Assembly (NCBI GenBank): GCA_965277435.1
Contig: OZ255821.1
Coordinates: forward strand, 3,720,001 to 3,784,000
Source: Bog-105 sp965277435
GTDB lineage: Bacteria > Acidobacteriota > Terriglobia > Bryobacterales > Bryobacteraceae
Direction of reading: 5' to 3'
Length of the DNA stretch: 64,000 nucleotides
Shown: piece by piece, positions 35,759 through 44,945 of the stretch
Layout of the letters: every line of letters begins with the position of its first letter
Position numbering within the stretch: the first letter of the stretch is position 1
The notes under the pieces: model-generated
Databases searched by the model: none
What the model saw: the letters and a program-made list of their open reading frames with translations, nothing else
Told to the model about the DNA's origin: nothing
Made by a program: the position numbers and the translations under genes

Positions 35759-36094
35759 ATGTCAGCCAAACAACAAGAATGGGCCGCGTTCCTTGCGCTT
35801 GTTCCCTACTTTTCGGCCTGTGTCGGACCATCGAAGCTCCGCACTCGACTCCTTGCAGCTATTCGGCAATTCGACGAACCGATCGTCACCCGCGACGTAC
35901 TTTTGCTGCGCTCTGGCTTGAGCTTCTTTGCCGAGGAGTTCGACCTCGATCTGGTGCTCATGGAGTTGGTTCGCAACAGCGTGATTTGCCCAGTTGTGAA
36001 TTCTCCATTCACATTCGCCGTGCCGCGCTCGTACCCGAAGGGAGCAGCCCTCTGCGAACGGTCACCTTCAAAGCCGCCCGACGCGTCTGGCTAA
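35759..36094 (+). CDS. Hypothetical protein
   Basis: A 111-residue protein starting MSAKQQEWAAFLALVPYFS. The frame has good coding character (VTRDVLLLRSGLSFFAEEFD). A longer alternative frame from about 35728 is Arg/Ser-rich and rejected. The C-terminal 20 residues are less convincing. No domain is known. It follows the VWA-type gene by about 110 bases. Confidence 0.5.
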   Translation: MSAKQQEWAAFLALVPYFSACVGPSKLRTRLLAAIRQFDEPIVTRDVLLLRSGLSFFAEEFDLDLVLMELVRNSVICPVVNSPFTFAVPRSYPKGAALCERSPSKPPDASG

Positions 36095-36328
36095 TGCTCA
36101 TCGATGTCTGCGAGGTCGGGACCAATGTTCCTGTTTCGCAGCCGTTGAACAAGCGGTCCTTGTAGCAGGGAGGATGATCCCTGATGGTTTGATCATGCAC
36201 CGACACAAACGCGCTCACTGTTTAGCGAAACCCGTCATGCGGATGAATGTGGAACCGCAGACATCTCCTTTGATTCCTGGCAAAGCGAATTGTGTCGTAT
36301 TTGAAAATAACTTTCTCGCGGAGCTTTC

Positions 36329-37114
36329 ATGAATCAACGATGGCACCTGCAGCGGGATACTTACCGTCCTGCCGGCGAGGTGATAAATACTCGTGCATAT
36401 GAGATTTCCGAAACCAATTCCGACCGTGTTGTCCGAGAATTTATCGCTGCACACCACTACCTGCAAACAACACCTCCCGCCCGATTTCGGTTCTGTTTGT
36501 ACAAAGGCCAAGAACTCGTCGGTGTTGCCGTATTCGCGCATCCGACAAATGACCGCTCGATCACTGGCGCATTCGGTTGCGCTGCAATCGAAGGAGTTGA
36601 GCTCTCTCGTTTAGTTCTACTCGACGAGGTCCCCGGTAACGGCGAAAGCTATTTTGTGGGGCATTGCCTCAGACAACTGAAGAGACTCGGACTCGCCGGC
36701 GTAGTCACTTTTTCCGATCCCTTGCCGCGAAAGACCGCGAGCGGAGCAGTGGTCAAGGTCGGTCACGTTGGCACCGTTTACCAGTCGTTGAACGCTCGCT
36801 TCATTGGGCGCTCGTGCCCACGCTCGTTGCGACTCTTGCCGGACGGTAGCGCTCTGAGCGACCGAACCATTCAAAAACTGCGATCCGGAGAGCCTGGTAC
36901 GCGGGCAATCCGTCAAGCGCTCGCGAGTGTTGGGCTGGCATTGCCAGAGGGACCGGTCGGTGAGGAATTGACTGCGCTGCTGGACAAGTACACGCGATCC
37001 GTTCGACATCCAGGAAACTTCAAATATCTCTGGTGTCTTTCGCGGGCTGCTGAGCAACACCTCCCATCCTCGTTGCCCTATCCCAAAATGGATCCCCTCT
37101 TTCACGTCCGCTGA
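36329..37114 (+). CDS. Mom-family DNA-modification protein
   Basis: A 261-residue GNAT-fold protein resembling phage Mu Mom, which converts adenine to N6-carbamoylmethyl-type adenine and shields DNA from restriction. Diagnostic stretches are HHYLQTTPPARFRFCLY, VELSRLVLLDEVPGNGESYF, GVVTFSDPLPR and GHVGTVYQSLNARFIGRS. It is about 30 residues longer than Mu Mom, with a C-terminal extension. AGGAG-like GCGGAG precedes the ATG. Standing alone, it would modify element DNA against host restriction. The family call is from memory of motif patterns, not a search. Confidence 0.75.
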   Translation: MNQRWHLQRDTYRPAGEVINTRAYEISETNSDRVVREFIAAHHYLQTTPPARFRFCLYKGQELVGVAVFAHPTNDRSITGAFGCAAIEGVELSRLVLLDEVPGNGESYFVGHCLRQLKRLGLAGVVTFSDPLPRKTASGAVVKVGHVGTVYQSLNARFIGRSCPRSLRLLPDGSALSDRTIQKLRSGEPGTRAIRQALASVGLALPEGPVGEELTALLDKYTRSVRHPGNFKYLWCLSRAAEQHLPSSLPYPKMDPLFHVR

Positions 37115-37183
37115 AGCGTTGGGCCTGCAAACCAACATTTCAGGATCCCAGAGAATCCGGATCTGAAGATAGAGCGTGAGACG

Positions 37184-37504
37184 TTAGATCGCTCGTTTAA
37201 GGAGAAACCCCCGCTTGCGAGTGGCCTTGTACCGTCTCTGAAACTCGCCCATGTGCTCGAGCAAGCAATGGCGAAGGTCGCGCCAAGGTCCGGCTCGCTC
37301 TTCGGAGGGTTGCTGCAAAACCTCATTGAACGAATCGAGAAACCAATCCGGCGGCGGACACCTTGTATCGGTCATGGCCTGAAGGGCTTCACAAAGGGTC
37401 CAGAACTCGCGTCTGGATTCCGCTTCTTTCGGAGCCAGGATCAGCAGCTCGCGCTCAAATTCTTCTTTCGTGATGGGTTCTTGCAGCAGTGGCAGCATCG
37501 TCAT
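37184..37504 (-). CDS. Hypothetical helical protein
   Basis: A 106-residue minus-strand protein starting MTMLPLLQEPITKEEFEREL, with AAGGGGA eight bases before this ATG; a TTG 27 bases further up is also open. It is acidic and predicted helical and ends in a basic tail. No family recognised. Convergent with the Mom-like gene. Confidence 0.5.
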   Translation of the reverse strand: MTMLPLLQEPITKEEFERELLILAPKEAESRREFWTLCEALQAMTDTRCPPPDWFLDSFNEVLQQPSEERAGPWRDLRHCLLEHMGEFQRRYKATRKRGFLLKRAI

Positions 37505-37585
37505 GTCTAGTTCCCCTTCGTTGTATCCCAATTTCTCCGCGCATACAAAACGATCAGTCTTACGGCGCTTTCAGAGGATCTTCCT

Positions 37586-37942
37586 ATGCCGCAATCACAC
37601 CATCTTCTTCCAGGCGACTGCATCGCCCTCCTCTACCCGAGCGTCGGCGCAAGCCGTCATTCCGGCACCGTCGCTCACGCGACGCCGAAGTCCGTCTCCA
37701 TCCAGATCGACGGTCTTCTCAGACCAAAACGATTCTTCTTCACTCGCGAAAATCGATGGCTCAGCGAATTCGGTCACGCGGTCTCGCTCGATCGAAGCTC
37801 ACCGACTTCGTCACCGGCTAGGCACTTTGGCACGTCGTCCAAAAAACACGTCCAAAAACCAGGGTTGCGAGTTACTCGCAGTTCGGATATGTATACAAAT
37901 ATCTCTCGATTTGCTTTCAAACAATGTGCTCTATTCCAATGA
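37586..37942 (+). CDS. Small hypothetical protein
   Basis: A 118-residue protein starting MPQSHHLLPGDCIALLYP, with AGAGGA 9 bases before. Residues 1-60 form a short beta-barrel-like pattern (SVSIQIDGLLRPKRFFFTRE). The tail is basic and Ser-rich and may not be translated. No family recognised. Confidence 0.45.
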   Translation: MPQSHHLLPGDCIALLYPSVGASRHSGTVAHATPKSVSIQIDGLLRPKRFFFTRENRWLSEFGHAVSLDRSSPTSSPARHFGTSSKKHVQKPGLRVTRSSDMYTNISRFAFKQCALFQ

Positions 37943-38745
37943 TCAAAGCTAAAAAAGACATTCCCATCCAATCTCTCGTCCCGCTCCTGTTCGCCGCCCT
38001 CCTGCAGGCCTCGCAGTCGGTGACTGTCACACTGCATGACAGCAGCCAAATCAAAGGTGGTTTTGCCGGCGGTGGTGCTGACGAAATCAAGGTGCTGGTT
38101 GCAGGACAGACCCTTACGCTGAAGACGGCGACCATCGAAGACATTAAGTTCGACCCGGGACCTACAGGTGCTGCCACTCAGGGCTTTCCGCCAGCGATGT
38201 CGCCGTCGACGGTGCCCACAACACCAGTTCTAACGGGAGCTACCATCCCGGGCAATACAGCTGTGCTTGTCCGGTTGATTGACGCGGCCGATTCCACGCA
38301 TGATGACGTAGGAAAGGTTTATCGAGCCTCGCTCGATGAACCGATTGTTTCGCCGACAGGTCAGGTGATCGTGCCTCGCGGCGCCGATACTTCGCTGGCA
38401 TTGACGGAACGCAAGCAGTCCGGCCATTTCACAGGAAAGACCGAGTTGACGCTCGCCTTGCGGTCCATCACCATCCAGGGGAATCCATACGATGTTGCTT
38501 CGAGCGATGTCGTGGAAGCAAGCTCCTCTCGCACCGCTCGCTCCGGAAAAAGCATTGGTGGCTTGGCGGCCGCGGGCGCGGTGATCGGCGCATTGGCAGG
38601 CGGAGGCAAAGGTGCGGCGATCGGCGCCGGCTCGGGCGCTACCATTGGCACACTCGGCCAGGTGCTTACATCCGGCCAGCATGTCCGCGTTCCCTCGGAG
38701 ACGCGACTTACGTTCCGTCTGCAACAGCCGTTACTGATTCAATAG
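37939..38745 (+). CDS. Secreted protein with glycine-zipper tail
   Basis: A 268-residue exported protein. The start MIKAKKDIPIQ followed by LVPLLFAALLQASQS is a standard signal peptide. A short repeat-like unit (VTVTLHDSSQIKGGFAGG ... LTLKTATIEDIKF) is followed by a domain rich in strands (YRASLDEPIVSPTGQVIVPR). Near the C-terminus a glycine-zipper run (IGGLAAAGAVIGALAGGGKG) could span the outer membrane. This architecture is frequent in Acidobacteriota. No ribosome site is obvious; an ATG 15 bases upstream is possible. Confidence 0.7.
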   Translation: MIKAKKDIPIQSLVPLLFAALLQASQSVTVTLHDSSQIKGGFAGGGADEIKVLVAGQTLTLKTATIEDIKFDPGPTGAATQGFPPAMSPSTVPTTPVLTGATIPGNTAVLVRLIDAADSTHDDVGKVYRASLDEPIVSPTGQVIVPRGADTSLALTERKQSGHFTGKTELTLALRSITIQGNPYDVASSDVVEASSSRTARSGKSIGGLAAAGAVIGALAGGGKGAAIGAGSGATIGTLGQVLTSGQHVRVPSETRLTFRLQQPLLIQ

Positions 38746-40250
38746 CAGCCCGTCGCTGTAGCTCGTTGCATGATCGGGTTCGCAAAGGTGCGCTCAATTT
38801 TCGCAATCCACGCTGCCGTTTCCTTCAGATGCGCAATCCGGCCGCAGTAACCGAGGGTTTTCTTAGCCGCACGTTCGCTCCGTATCGCGTGTCGAGTGGT
38901 CCGCGCATATTGCCAAAGGAATGCTGCGAGGGAGTCCGGCGGGTGAAAGACATAGCTGGCATGCCCAGACTGCGGAATTTCCGAGACGATCGTGTTCTCA
39001 AAGAGGAACAGATACTCGTTGCGAAACAGGTAAATCGCCTTCGCGTGGGCCGCCAGTTGTCGATAGTACGATTCTTCGTAATCGGGCTCCCAGTTGATCA
39101 ACCGGGCATCCACAGGGCCGCAAACGCCCCGGGAAAGACACCATTGAGCCGCTTCGCCGGCCTCCAGAGGCTCCTGTTCGATGCGGGCGCGTAACAAGGC
39201 AACCACCTCCGCATGTGGATGGAAATGGTTCCAGAATGCGCGCGACGCCTCAAACCGCCCGGGCAACAAGGCTGAATCCGGTATGGCCAGTGTGCTGGCA
39301 AACGGTTGTGACCAGGTGGTTGCCTGAAAACCGCTTTCCGTGCGGCGGAACCGTGTCTGCTGCCAGAATGTTGCTTTCACGTTTGTTGATCCTAGGGTGA
39401 GATGCGCCCACGTATTCCAATCCTCTGTCCAATGCAGTGGCAGCACGGCATTGTCAAACCGAATCAACATTTTCTTCCGGGCGTCCCGGTACACCGCGAA
39501 AGGCCCTTCAAATCGGAAACGACGCAGTGCGATTCGAACGCTCCGCGCTTCGGTATGCGGAACGAAGCGCAAGAGATCCTGAACAACGAAAAGATCCCCT
39601 CTCTTTTCGCCGGAAGCGAGCAGGCATCCCATCGTCCAAGGTGGAAATGAGACGAGGTGATTCGTGTCGTTCTGGAGCGCCAGGTAGTCGCGGCGAAGTT
39701 CCGGGTCGATCAAAATCTGGAACCCGCGCGCGAGTTGCGCTTGTGTCAGGCCTGCTGTTTGGCTGGAGCCTGCTTTCAGCTCAAGGGCGCGCACCCGATA
39801 CGCGAGCCGGAGCTCGGCGGGCGTACTGGTTTCGCGAACGCCCAGAAGCTCAAACCAGCTTGGTTGTTCTGCCCAGCTGGTGGATCGATCCGGCGCGAAG
39901 AAATAGTCCCGAATCTGTCCGGTCGTAACCAGCACCTTTTTAATGCCATGCTGCGCATCCGAGGCATCGAGCATGACGAATCCGCGGCCGTTTCGGTTCG
40001 GCTTGGGACGGCTGGCCGCCTGAGTTGGAATTTGCGCCAGGTTGGGTCGCCCGTCCCGCTCTAGGTGCACCGCGGTTGTACGATCGATTTTGGTCGCATC
40101 TTCCGCAATGTATAGCCGGTTGGCGACGGAAATTTGCTTACGCCATTCCGGCGAGAACGATAAGACCCGGCCGTCCCGCAGTTCGCAGGCAACTCCTTCC
40201 TCGGAAGGCTTTGCCGCTACGACGAGATGGCTCCAGGGGCTTGGCGGCAT
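38739..40250 (-). CDS. Large hypothetical protein with a degenerate J-domain-like segment
   Basis: A 503-residue minus-strand protein. Residues about 130-200 (WFELLGVRETSTPAELRLAY ... DPELRRDYLALQ) follow the DnaJ J-domain helix pattern, but the HPD signature is replaced by ALELKAG, so it may not stimulate Hsp70. The rest is unrecognised, with Trp-rich strands (FPPWTMGCLL, TEDWNTWAHLTLG). It is divergent with the secreted protein at 40321 and its 3' end overlaps the stop of 37939-38745 by seven bases. Confidence 0.7.
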   Translation of the reverse strand: MPPSPWSHLVVAAKPSEEGVACELRDGRVLSFSPEWRKQISVANRLYIAEDATKIDRTTAVHLERDGRPNLAQIPTQAASRPKPNRNGRGFVMLDASDAQHGIKKVLVTTGQIRDYFFAPDRSTSWAEQPSWFELLGVRETSTPAELRLAYRVRALELKAGSSQTAGLTQAQLARGFQILIDPELRRDYLALQNDTNHLVSFPPWTMGCLLASGEKRGDLFVVQDLLRFVPHTEARSVRIALRRFRFEGPFAVYRDARKKMLIRFDNAVLPLHWTEDWNTWAHLTLGSTNVKATFWQQTRFRRTESGFQATTWSQPFASTLAIPDSALLPGRFEASRAFWNHFHPHAEVVALLRARIEQEPLEAGEAAQWCLSRGVCGPVDARLINWEPDYEESYYRQLAAHAKAIYLFRNEYLFLFENTIVSEIPQSGHASYVFHPPDSLAAFLWQYARTTRHAIRSERAAKKTLGYCGRIAHLKETAAWIAKIERTFANPIMQRATATGCY

Positions 40251-40320
40251 ACGGATAACTGTACGGATTTTGTTCCAGGTTGCAACTGCAGTTCGATTCC
40301 TATACTTTCAAAGGAAAATC

Positions 40321-41103
40321 ATGACGATAAGTCGAGTCATGCTGCCGCTCTTCGTAGCGATCGGATGCAGGTTGGCGCTCGCTGACACACTACTGCTGAC
40401 AAACGGGCAAAAGATTGAGGGCCGCTATCTCTCGAGTACGACGGACAGTGTGCAATTTGAGGTCGAGGGTAAGCCCTTCACCTATTCGACTTGGCTGATC
40501 CAGGAGATCCAGTTCCATTCCGGGACGAGCCAGCCGGCAGCCCAGCCACCGCCGTACACCGGTCCGCGCGGGAACCAGCAACAAGACCAGTTTTGCGAGG
40601 TTCTCACCGACTTCGTACACGCCCGCAATAAAACGGCGAGCGAACCGAATCCGATCCGTCGAGCCCAGATCCATTCGGCCGATCCTCGGAGTTTTGAGGA
40701 CTCAATCGCCCGCGTATTCGGCCCGAACGGCGAGTTCGTCGATTGGACTGGTCGCCTGTTCTTTTCCGTTTCCGGCTCGGACGTGGTGTTTACATTTCAA
40801 CCAACGTGCGGACCCGGTTCTTCTGTGACGTTGACAAACGGCTATCCGGTCGACCCACGAAGTGAGGCACGTACCGCCCGCATCTCTCTGTCCTCTCCTC
40901 TCGCGCAAAAGCTTCGCGACGCACCGCCCGGTGCGACCTATCGCGTGTCGGGCCACCTGTTTCCCCACAAAAATGATACAAACTCTAGAGTCCGGACAGA
41001 TTCACGGCAGCGATTTGAAAGCGCTCAGCCGAATGGCGTTGCGAACGTCACAAATCCCCAATATCTGGTCCAGTTTACGGAGCTCGCTCCGGCCGGCCAT
41101 TAA
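40321..41103 (+). CDS. Secreted hypothetical protein, relative of the 37939-38745 protein
   Basis: A 260-residue exported protein with signal MTISRVMLPLFVAIGCRLALA. Its N-terminal domain (ADTLLLTNGQKIEGRYLSST ... EGKPFTYSTWLIQEIQF) parallels the same position in the neighbour at 37939. The middle is disordered, followed by a strand-rich domain (FSVSGSDVVFTFQP ... VTLTNGYPVDPRSEA). No enzymatic motif. ATG 40321 was chosen over an upstream in-frame start because the signal peptide begins there. Confidence 0.65.
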   Translation: MTISRVMLPLFVAIGCRLALADTLLLTNGQKIEGRYLSSTTDSVQFEVEGKPFTYSTWLIQEIQFHSGTSQPAAQPPPYTGPRGNQQQDQFCEVLTDFVHARNKTASEPNPIRRAQIHSADPRSFEDSIARVFGPNGEFVDWTGRLFFSVSGSDVVFTFQPTCGPGSSVTLTNGYPVDPRSEARTARISLSSPLAQKLRDAPPGATYRVSGHLFPHKNDTNSRVRTDSRQRFESAQPNGVANVTNPQYLVQFTELAPAGH

Positions 41104-41628
41104 GCTCGACGGCTTCCGCAGTTTGCCGCAACGCTCTTAGCTTCTGGTATCAGGTAAGCGCTTCGAATTCGGAAGCGGCAAATAGCAGCAGCGCGCTGAA
41201 GGCTCTCCGGTTTCGTGCGCTTTACGAGCATCCGGACATCATGATGCGGCCTTACGCGTCCTTGCCGAAAGACTCCTCGGATATTGATTTCGATGCTGAA
41301 GCACCAGAATACCTTCAGCCATTTGCGCAGGCTATCCTCTTCTGCAGCATAGAATCTCAGCATTGGGGTCATAGCCGCCTCACAATTGGCTGGTAAATAC
41401 TTCCCGACTACCCCAGATCTATGTGGCTCGGCGTTCGCGGCTTTCTGGATACATCGTTTGACGGGCCGGTCATGAACTTCAGGCAGGGGCGGTTGGCATT
41501 CAGGCCGAAGCATCCAAGTCAGGCACGTGCACACTGTCATGCTCCACTGAAATCGCGGATTCTGACCGAGGATGAATTTTACGGCACTTAAGGCGCGGAC
41601 TGCGGTCACTCCACTGCATCTACCAGTC
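41104..41628. other. Stretch without a supported gene
   Basis: A 178-codon minus-strand frame (41100-41636) is open but has Cys/Trp/Arg-rich, off-frame composition and no ribosome site, so no gene is called. Nothing else is seen. Confidence 0.5.
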
Positions 41629-42501
41629 CTAGCCAATACCCAGGCGGATTCTAGCTGCTTTACCTATCTCAACCCACTCTTTGCGGAGATCCTCTTTCTT
41701 CTCAGGATCAACCTCAGCGTTGTATCGCGCTAGCGCATCCTTTACATCGGGCTCATCGTGCCAACGGTCGCGGTCGTGCTCTTCTTGTGCCCAGCGGGCT
41801 TTCATTGCCCGCCAGTTATTCAATCCGGCGAGGTCGAAGGGCTTCCGCCCTTCATGACCGCCAATCTCGCTCAATTCGGCCAGATGACATTCGCCGTCGG
41901 TCGTTCCCTCAGCCTTCCATTCGAACGTACGAAGCAAAACCGGCGTGTACTGGATCGCTATCGCCACAGCGGTTCGTTTGTACTCTAGCGTGAGGTTTCC
42001 AGCAGCGGTTGACCGCTCGCAACGTACGTTTTCGATGCGCCAAGCCTTCAGGTCGCTAAGCCGAAATCTGCTGTTGCCCGGCTCGCGACCGTGATCGCGG
42101 TACTTCAGGCCAAGTGGTGTCAGGTAATCGCCGTACTCATCCTGGATGAGAAGCCCCAGCTTCTCGGCTCGCTCGTATTCCCCGGCAGCATTTGAACGTA
42201 TACTGCGCAGGATCTCCGCATGGTGCTTGCTGTTATCGGAAACCACGCGGACCTCGATGCCCTTGTTGGTGATCACCTCAATCTCATCATAGAAGTCATC
42301 CATTTCCCATAACACATCTTGGACAAGGCTGAACGCCTGCTGCGGTGTCGGGCCGCCGAGGTTGCGTCGGTACAAATCGAAGAGCACCGAGACAACAAGG
42401 CTTGTACCGATAATCAGAAACGCCACGCCGAGCACCCACAGGCTCTTCGGCGTAAACCAGTAGCCCGCCAGAAAGACGACTCCCCAGCTTAGTTTTGTCA
42501 T
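41629..42501 (-). CDS. Membrane-anchored hypothetical protein
   Basis: A 290-residue protein starting MTKLSWGVVFLAGYWF. Residues 1-45 are two hydrophobic segments and the rest is soluble and charged, with a helical C-terminus (HDEPDVKDALARYNAEVDPE ... RIRLGIG). GAAGAG lies just before the ATG. An IS630 copy is inserted 12 bases upstream of the start codon, so its native promoter is displaced and expression may now depend on the insertion sequence. Function unknown. Confidence 0.65.
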   Translation of the reverse strand: MTKLSWGVVFLAGYWFTPKSLWVLGVAFLIIGTSLVVSVLFDLYRRNLGGPTPQQAFSLVQDVLWEMDDFYDEIEVITNKGIEVRVVSDNSKHHAEILRSIRSNAAGEYERAEKLGLLIQDEYGDYLTPLGLKYRDHGREPGNSRFRLSDLKAWRIENVRCERSTAAGNLTLEYKRTAVAIAIQYTPVLLRTFEWKAEGTTDGECHLAELSEIGGHEGRKPFDLAGLNNWRAMKARWAQEEHDRDRWHDEPDVKDALARYNAEVDPEKKEDLRKEWVEIGKAARIRLGIG

Positions 42502-42512
42502 GTTCTCTTCTA

Positions 42513-43622
42513 AACAGAGCGTCATAACTAATTGCGCATCGTGAGCAGAACGTGGTCTCCTGAAAGGCATGAGGCCACTGAGGATATCGGATGAGATGTC
42601 GGTGCTTGGCCTGCAGCAGGAGATTCAGCGTTCCGATGAGTCGCGCTACGATCACCGGCTGCATGGCGTTTTACTGGTCGCCCAGGGTATGACCTGCCCC
42701 GAAGTAGCACGGCTTCTCGGGGATGCACCACGTTCGGTCGAGTATTGGGTTCATCGTTTCGAGCGGCAGGGGTTGGGTGGTCTGGCGGAGGGAGAACGGT
42801 CCGGACGCCCAAGCCGACTAAGTGAGAAGCAGATCAAAGAGATCAATCGAGTGTTGCGAGAGAGGCCGAGCGACGCGGGGATGCGCGTCAATCTGTGGGA
42901 CGGCAAGACGCTGTCGGCCTGGATTGCGAAGACCTACGGCATCCAGTTGGGGGTCCGCCAATGCCAGCGTTTGTTCCGGCAGTTCGAGTTCCGGCTCCGC
43001 AAGCCTCGGCCCGTTTTGGCGAGAGCCGACCCGGCACGGCAGAAAGCGCATAAAAAAAACTCCGCAAGTTAATGCGGGACGATGCTATTGACCTCTGGGC
43101 GCTGGACGAGGTGCATTTCCAGCAACAGGGATCCCGTTGCCGCATGTGGGTTCCGCCGGAAACCAGAGATCCGATTGTGTACCACCATCCGACCCGGAAA
43201 AGCGTCGGTTACTTCGCCGCAGTCCGATTGCGGGATGGCGAGTTTTTGTTTCGCCGCGAGACCGGGCGATTTAACGGAGAGTCCTTCTGGGAGTTCCTCA
43301 AAGTGTTTCGCGAGGCCAGCACTGTTTCCGGCCGTCGCGTACTCGCCATCAGTGACAACGCGCAGTATCATCGCTCCAGACTCCATCTGCCTTGGCGTGA
43401 TGAACAGGCTCCTCAATTTCGCTTGGACTTCCTACCTCCTTACAGCCCGGAACTCAACCCAATTGAACGCGTCTGGAAGCTCACGCGCCGTCTGTGTCTG
43501 CATAATCGTTACTTCGGATTTCTCGACGGAGTCGTTTCCGCCGTGGAAGATCAATTCGCCGAATGGACAAAGCCCAACGATATCCTCCGCCGACTATGCG
43601 CAATTACTTAAGACGTTATGTT
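42513..43622 (+). mobile_element. IS630-family insertion sequence
   Basis: The ends match in inverted orientation: the first 30 bases (from AACAGAGCGTC at 42513) and the last 30 (43593-43622) agree at 25 positions. A TA dinucleotide flanks each end (42511-42512 and 43623-43624), the TA target duplication of this family. The right inverted repeat contains the transposase stop. Size is 1110 bases, normal for the family. Confidence 0.85.
42569..43611 (+). CDS. IS630-family transposase, two frames joined by -1 frameshift
   Basis: The first frame (42569-43072) carries the HTH half (GMTCPEVARLLGDAPRSVEYWVHRFERQG). The second (43072-43611, entered earlier) has the DDE catalytic half: WALDEVHFQQQG, AISDNAQYH, YSPELNPIERVW. 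They meet at an A8 run (43052-43059). Slipping back one base after the second AAA codon continues as KKLRKLMRDD in the second frame. Such slippage is an established way of making the fused enzyme in this and other IS families. The A8 run and overlap make programmed shifting more likely than decay. Confidence 0.82.
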
Positions 43623-43796
43623 TAAGCCCAACAAATTCCTATCACAACCGAATGGCACGGCGTTACCACGGCGAAAGCTCCAGCCGGGCAAACACACGCT
43701 TCATGCAGCCAAGGTAGGATTAAGGCTTCGTCCAATTCAATTGGCCCGAAGTCTTCTTCTGGGAGATTACCCGCCAAAAATGGCGCAGCATGGAGT

Positions 43797-44776
43797 TTGA
43801 GCATGCTGACTGAAGGCAGCGCAGGACGCCGCTCAGAATGCCCAAAACCCAGGAAAAAAAGGAGACCACCGAAGCGATCTCTTGCCCTACCAGATCTCGA
43901 ACAGACGAAGTCTGCGGTAATGAATACCCTGACATCGAAAAGCGGCCAGCGAACATACGATCATGCGATAGACGAATTCGTCGACTGGTACTGCTCGGAA
44001 CCACCACTTGCCTTCAATCGCACCGTTGTTCTTCGATACCGGATTTACGTGGAGCAACGGCACCTCGCTCCAACAACCATCAAATCTCCGCTTGGCAGCA
44101 GTCTGGCGTGTGGCGTACGACGCATCTGACTCAGGCCTGCTCAGCCCAGAAATTGCAGCCGGCATCCGCCGAGTCAAGGGCGTCCGCCGAATCGGTGTGC
44201 GACTAGGCAACTAGCTGACAGCCGATCAGGGCCGCTCACTATTGCTGAACTCCCGCGGTGACAGTCTTAGGAGCAAACGCAATTACGCTATCCTTGCTCT
44301 GCTTATTGGTTGTGGGTTGAGGCGCGGTGAACTCCTTGCGCTTTCGGCCGCGTCGTTCAACTACGAGAAGACCACTGGGTGATCGTCGACCTTCATGGGA
44401 AGGCCGGGCACATTCAGACGGTGCGAATTCCACTCTGAGCAAAGGAGGCACTCGATCGCTGGACCGAAGCAAGTGGCATCAAGGACGGCTGCCTCTTTAG
44501 AGCGATCAATAAGTCAGGCGCGATCTGGGCCAGGGCATGACGTCCAAAGTACTTTGGGAGATCGTCAAGAGAGCGGCCGAGGCTGCCAGCATTGACAAAC
44601 TAGCACCGCACGACCTTCGACGAACATGTGCGCGTCTTTGCCATCTAGCGGGCGGCGAGCTCGACCAAATTCAATTTTTTCTCGGTCACGTATCTATACA
44701 GACAACGGAGCACTACCTCGGCTGCAAGCAGAAGCTCCGCTTTGCTGTGAACGACAAGATCGGCATCGAACCCTGA
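43797..44776 (+). pseudogene. Degenerate tyrosine integrase
   Basis: The pieces are in order but broken by frameshifts and stops. The core-binding domain (SGQRTYDHAIDEFVDWYCSE ... VVLRYRIYVEQRHLAPTTI) runs from 43797 to about 44100, the catalytic Arg region (YAILALLIGCGLRRGELLAL) is in another frame at about 44285-44345, and the C-terminus (LAPHDLRRTCARLCHLAGGE ... LGHVSIQTTEHYLG) runs from 44537 to 44776. Nothing here can make a functional enzyme. It marks an old integration site just beside the cassette at 44946-48107. Confidence 0.8.
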
Positions 44777-44780
44777 TTGC

Positions 44781-44807
44781 AAGGGACGGGATTATTACCC
44801 GTCCCTT
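44781..44807. repeat. Strong hairpin after the dead integrase
   Basis: AAGGGACGGG (44781-44790) and CCCGTCCCTT (44798-44807) are perfectly complementary across a 7-base AT-rich loop. There is no T run. It may be an old terminator or an attachment-site fragment of the dead integrase. Confidence 0.55.
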
Positions 44808-44945
44808 CGCGACCAAGGCGGATCTATTGGAGTGGGAGACGGGGATCAACCCGCGACGGACGGCTTGGCTAGCGCGTGTTCAAGTGAAAACAAATACAAT
44901 AGCGTTTTCAATGGCTCTTTCTGGCTTTAGAGAACAACCCTGCTT

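Noticed and set aside
35728..36165. Longer frame overlapping the 35759 gene
   Set aside because: Arg/Ser/Cys-rich shadow composition; the frame from 35759 reads like real protein.
41100..41636. Minus-strand 178-codon open frame
   Set aside because: Off-frame composition (Cys, Trp and Arg rich), no ribosome site, no family resemblance.
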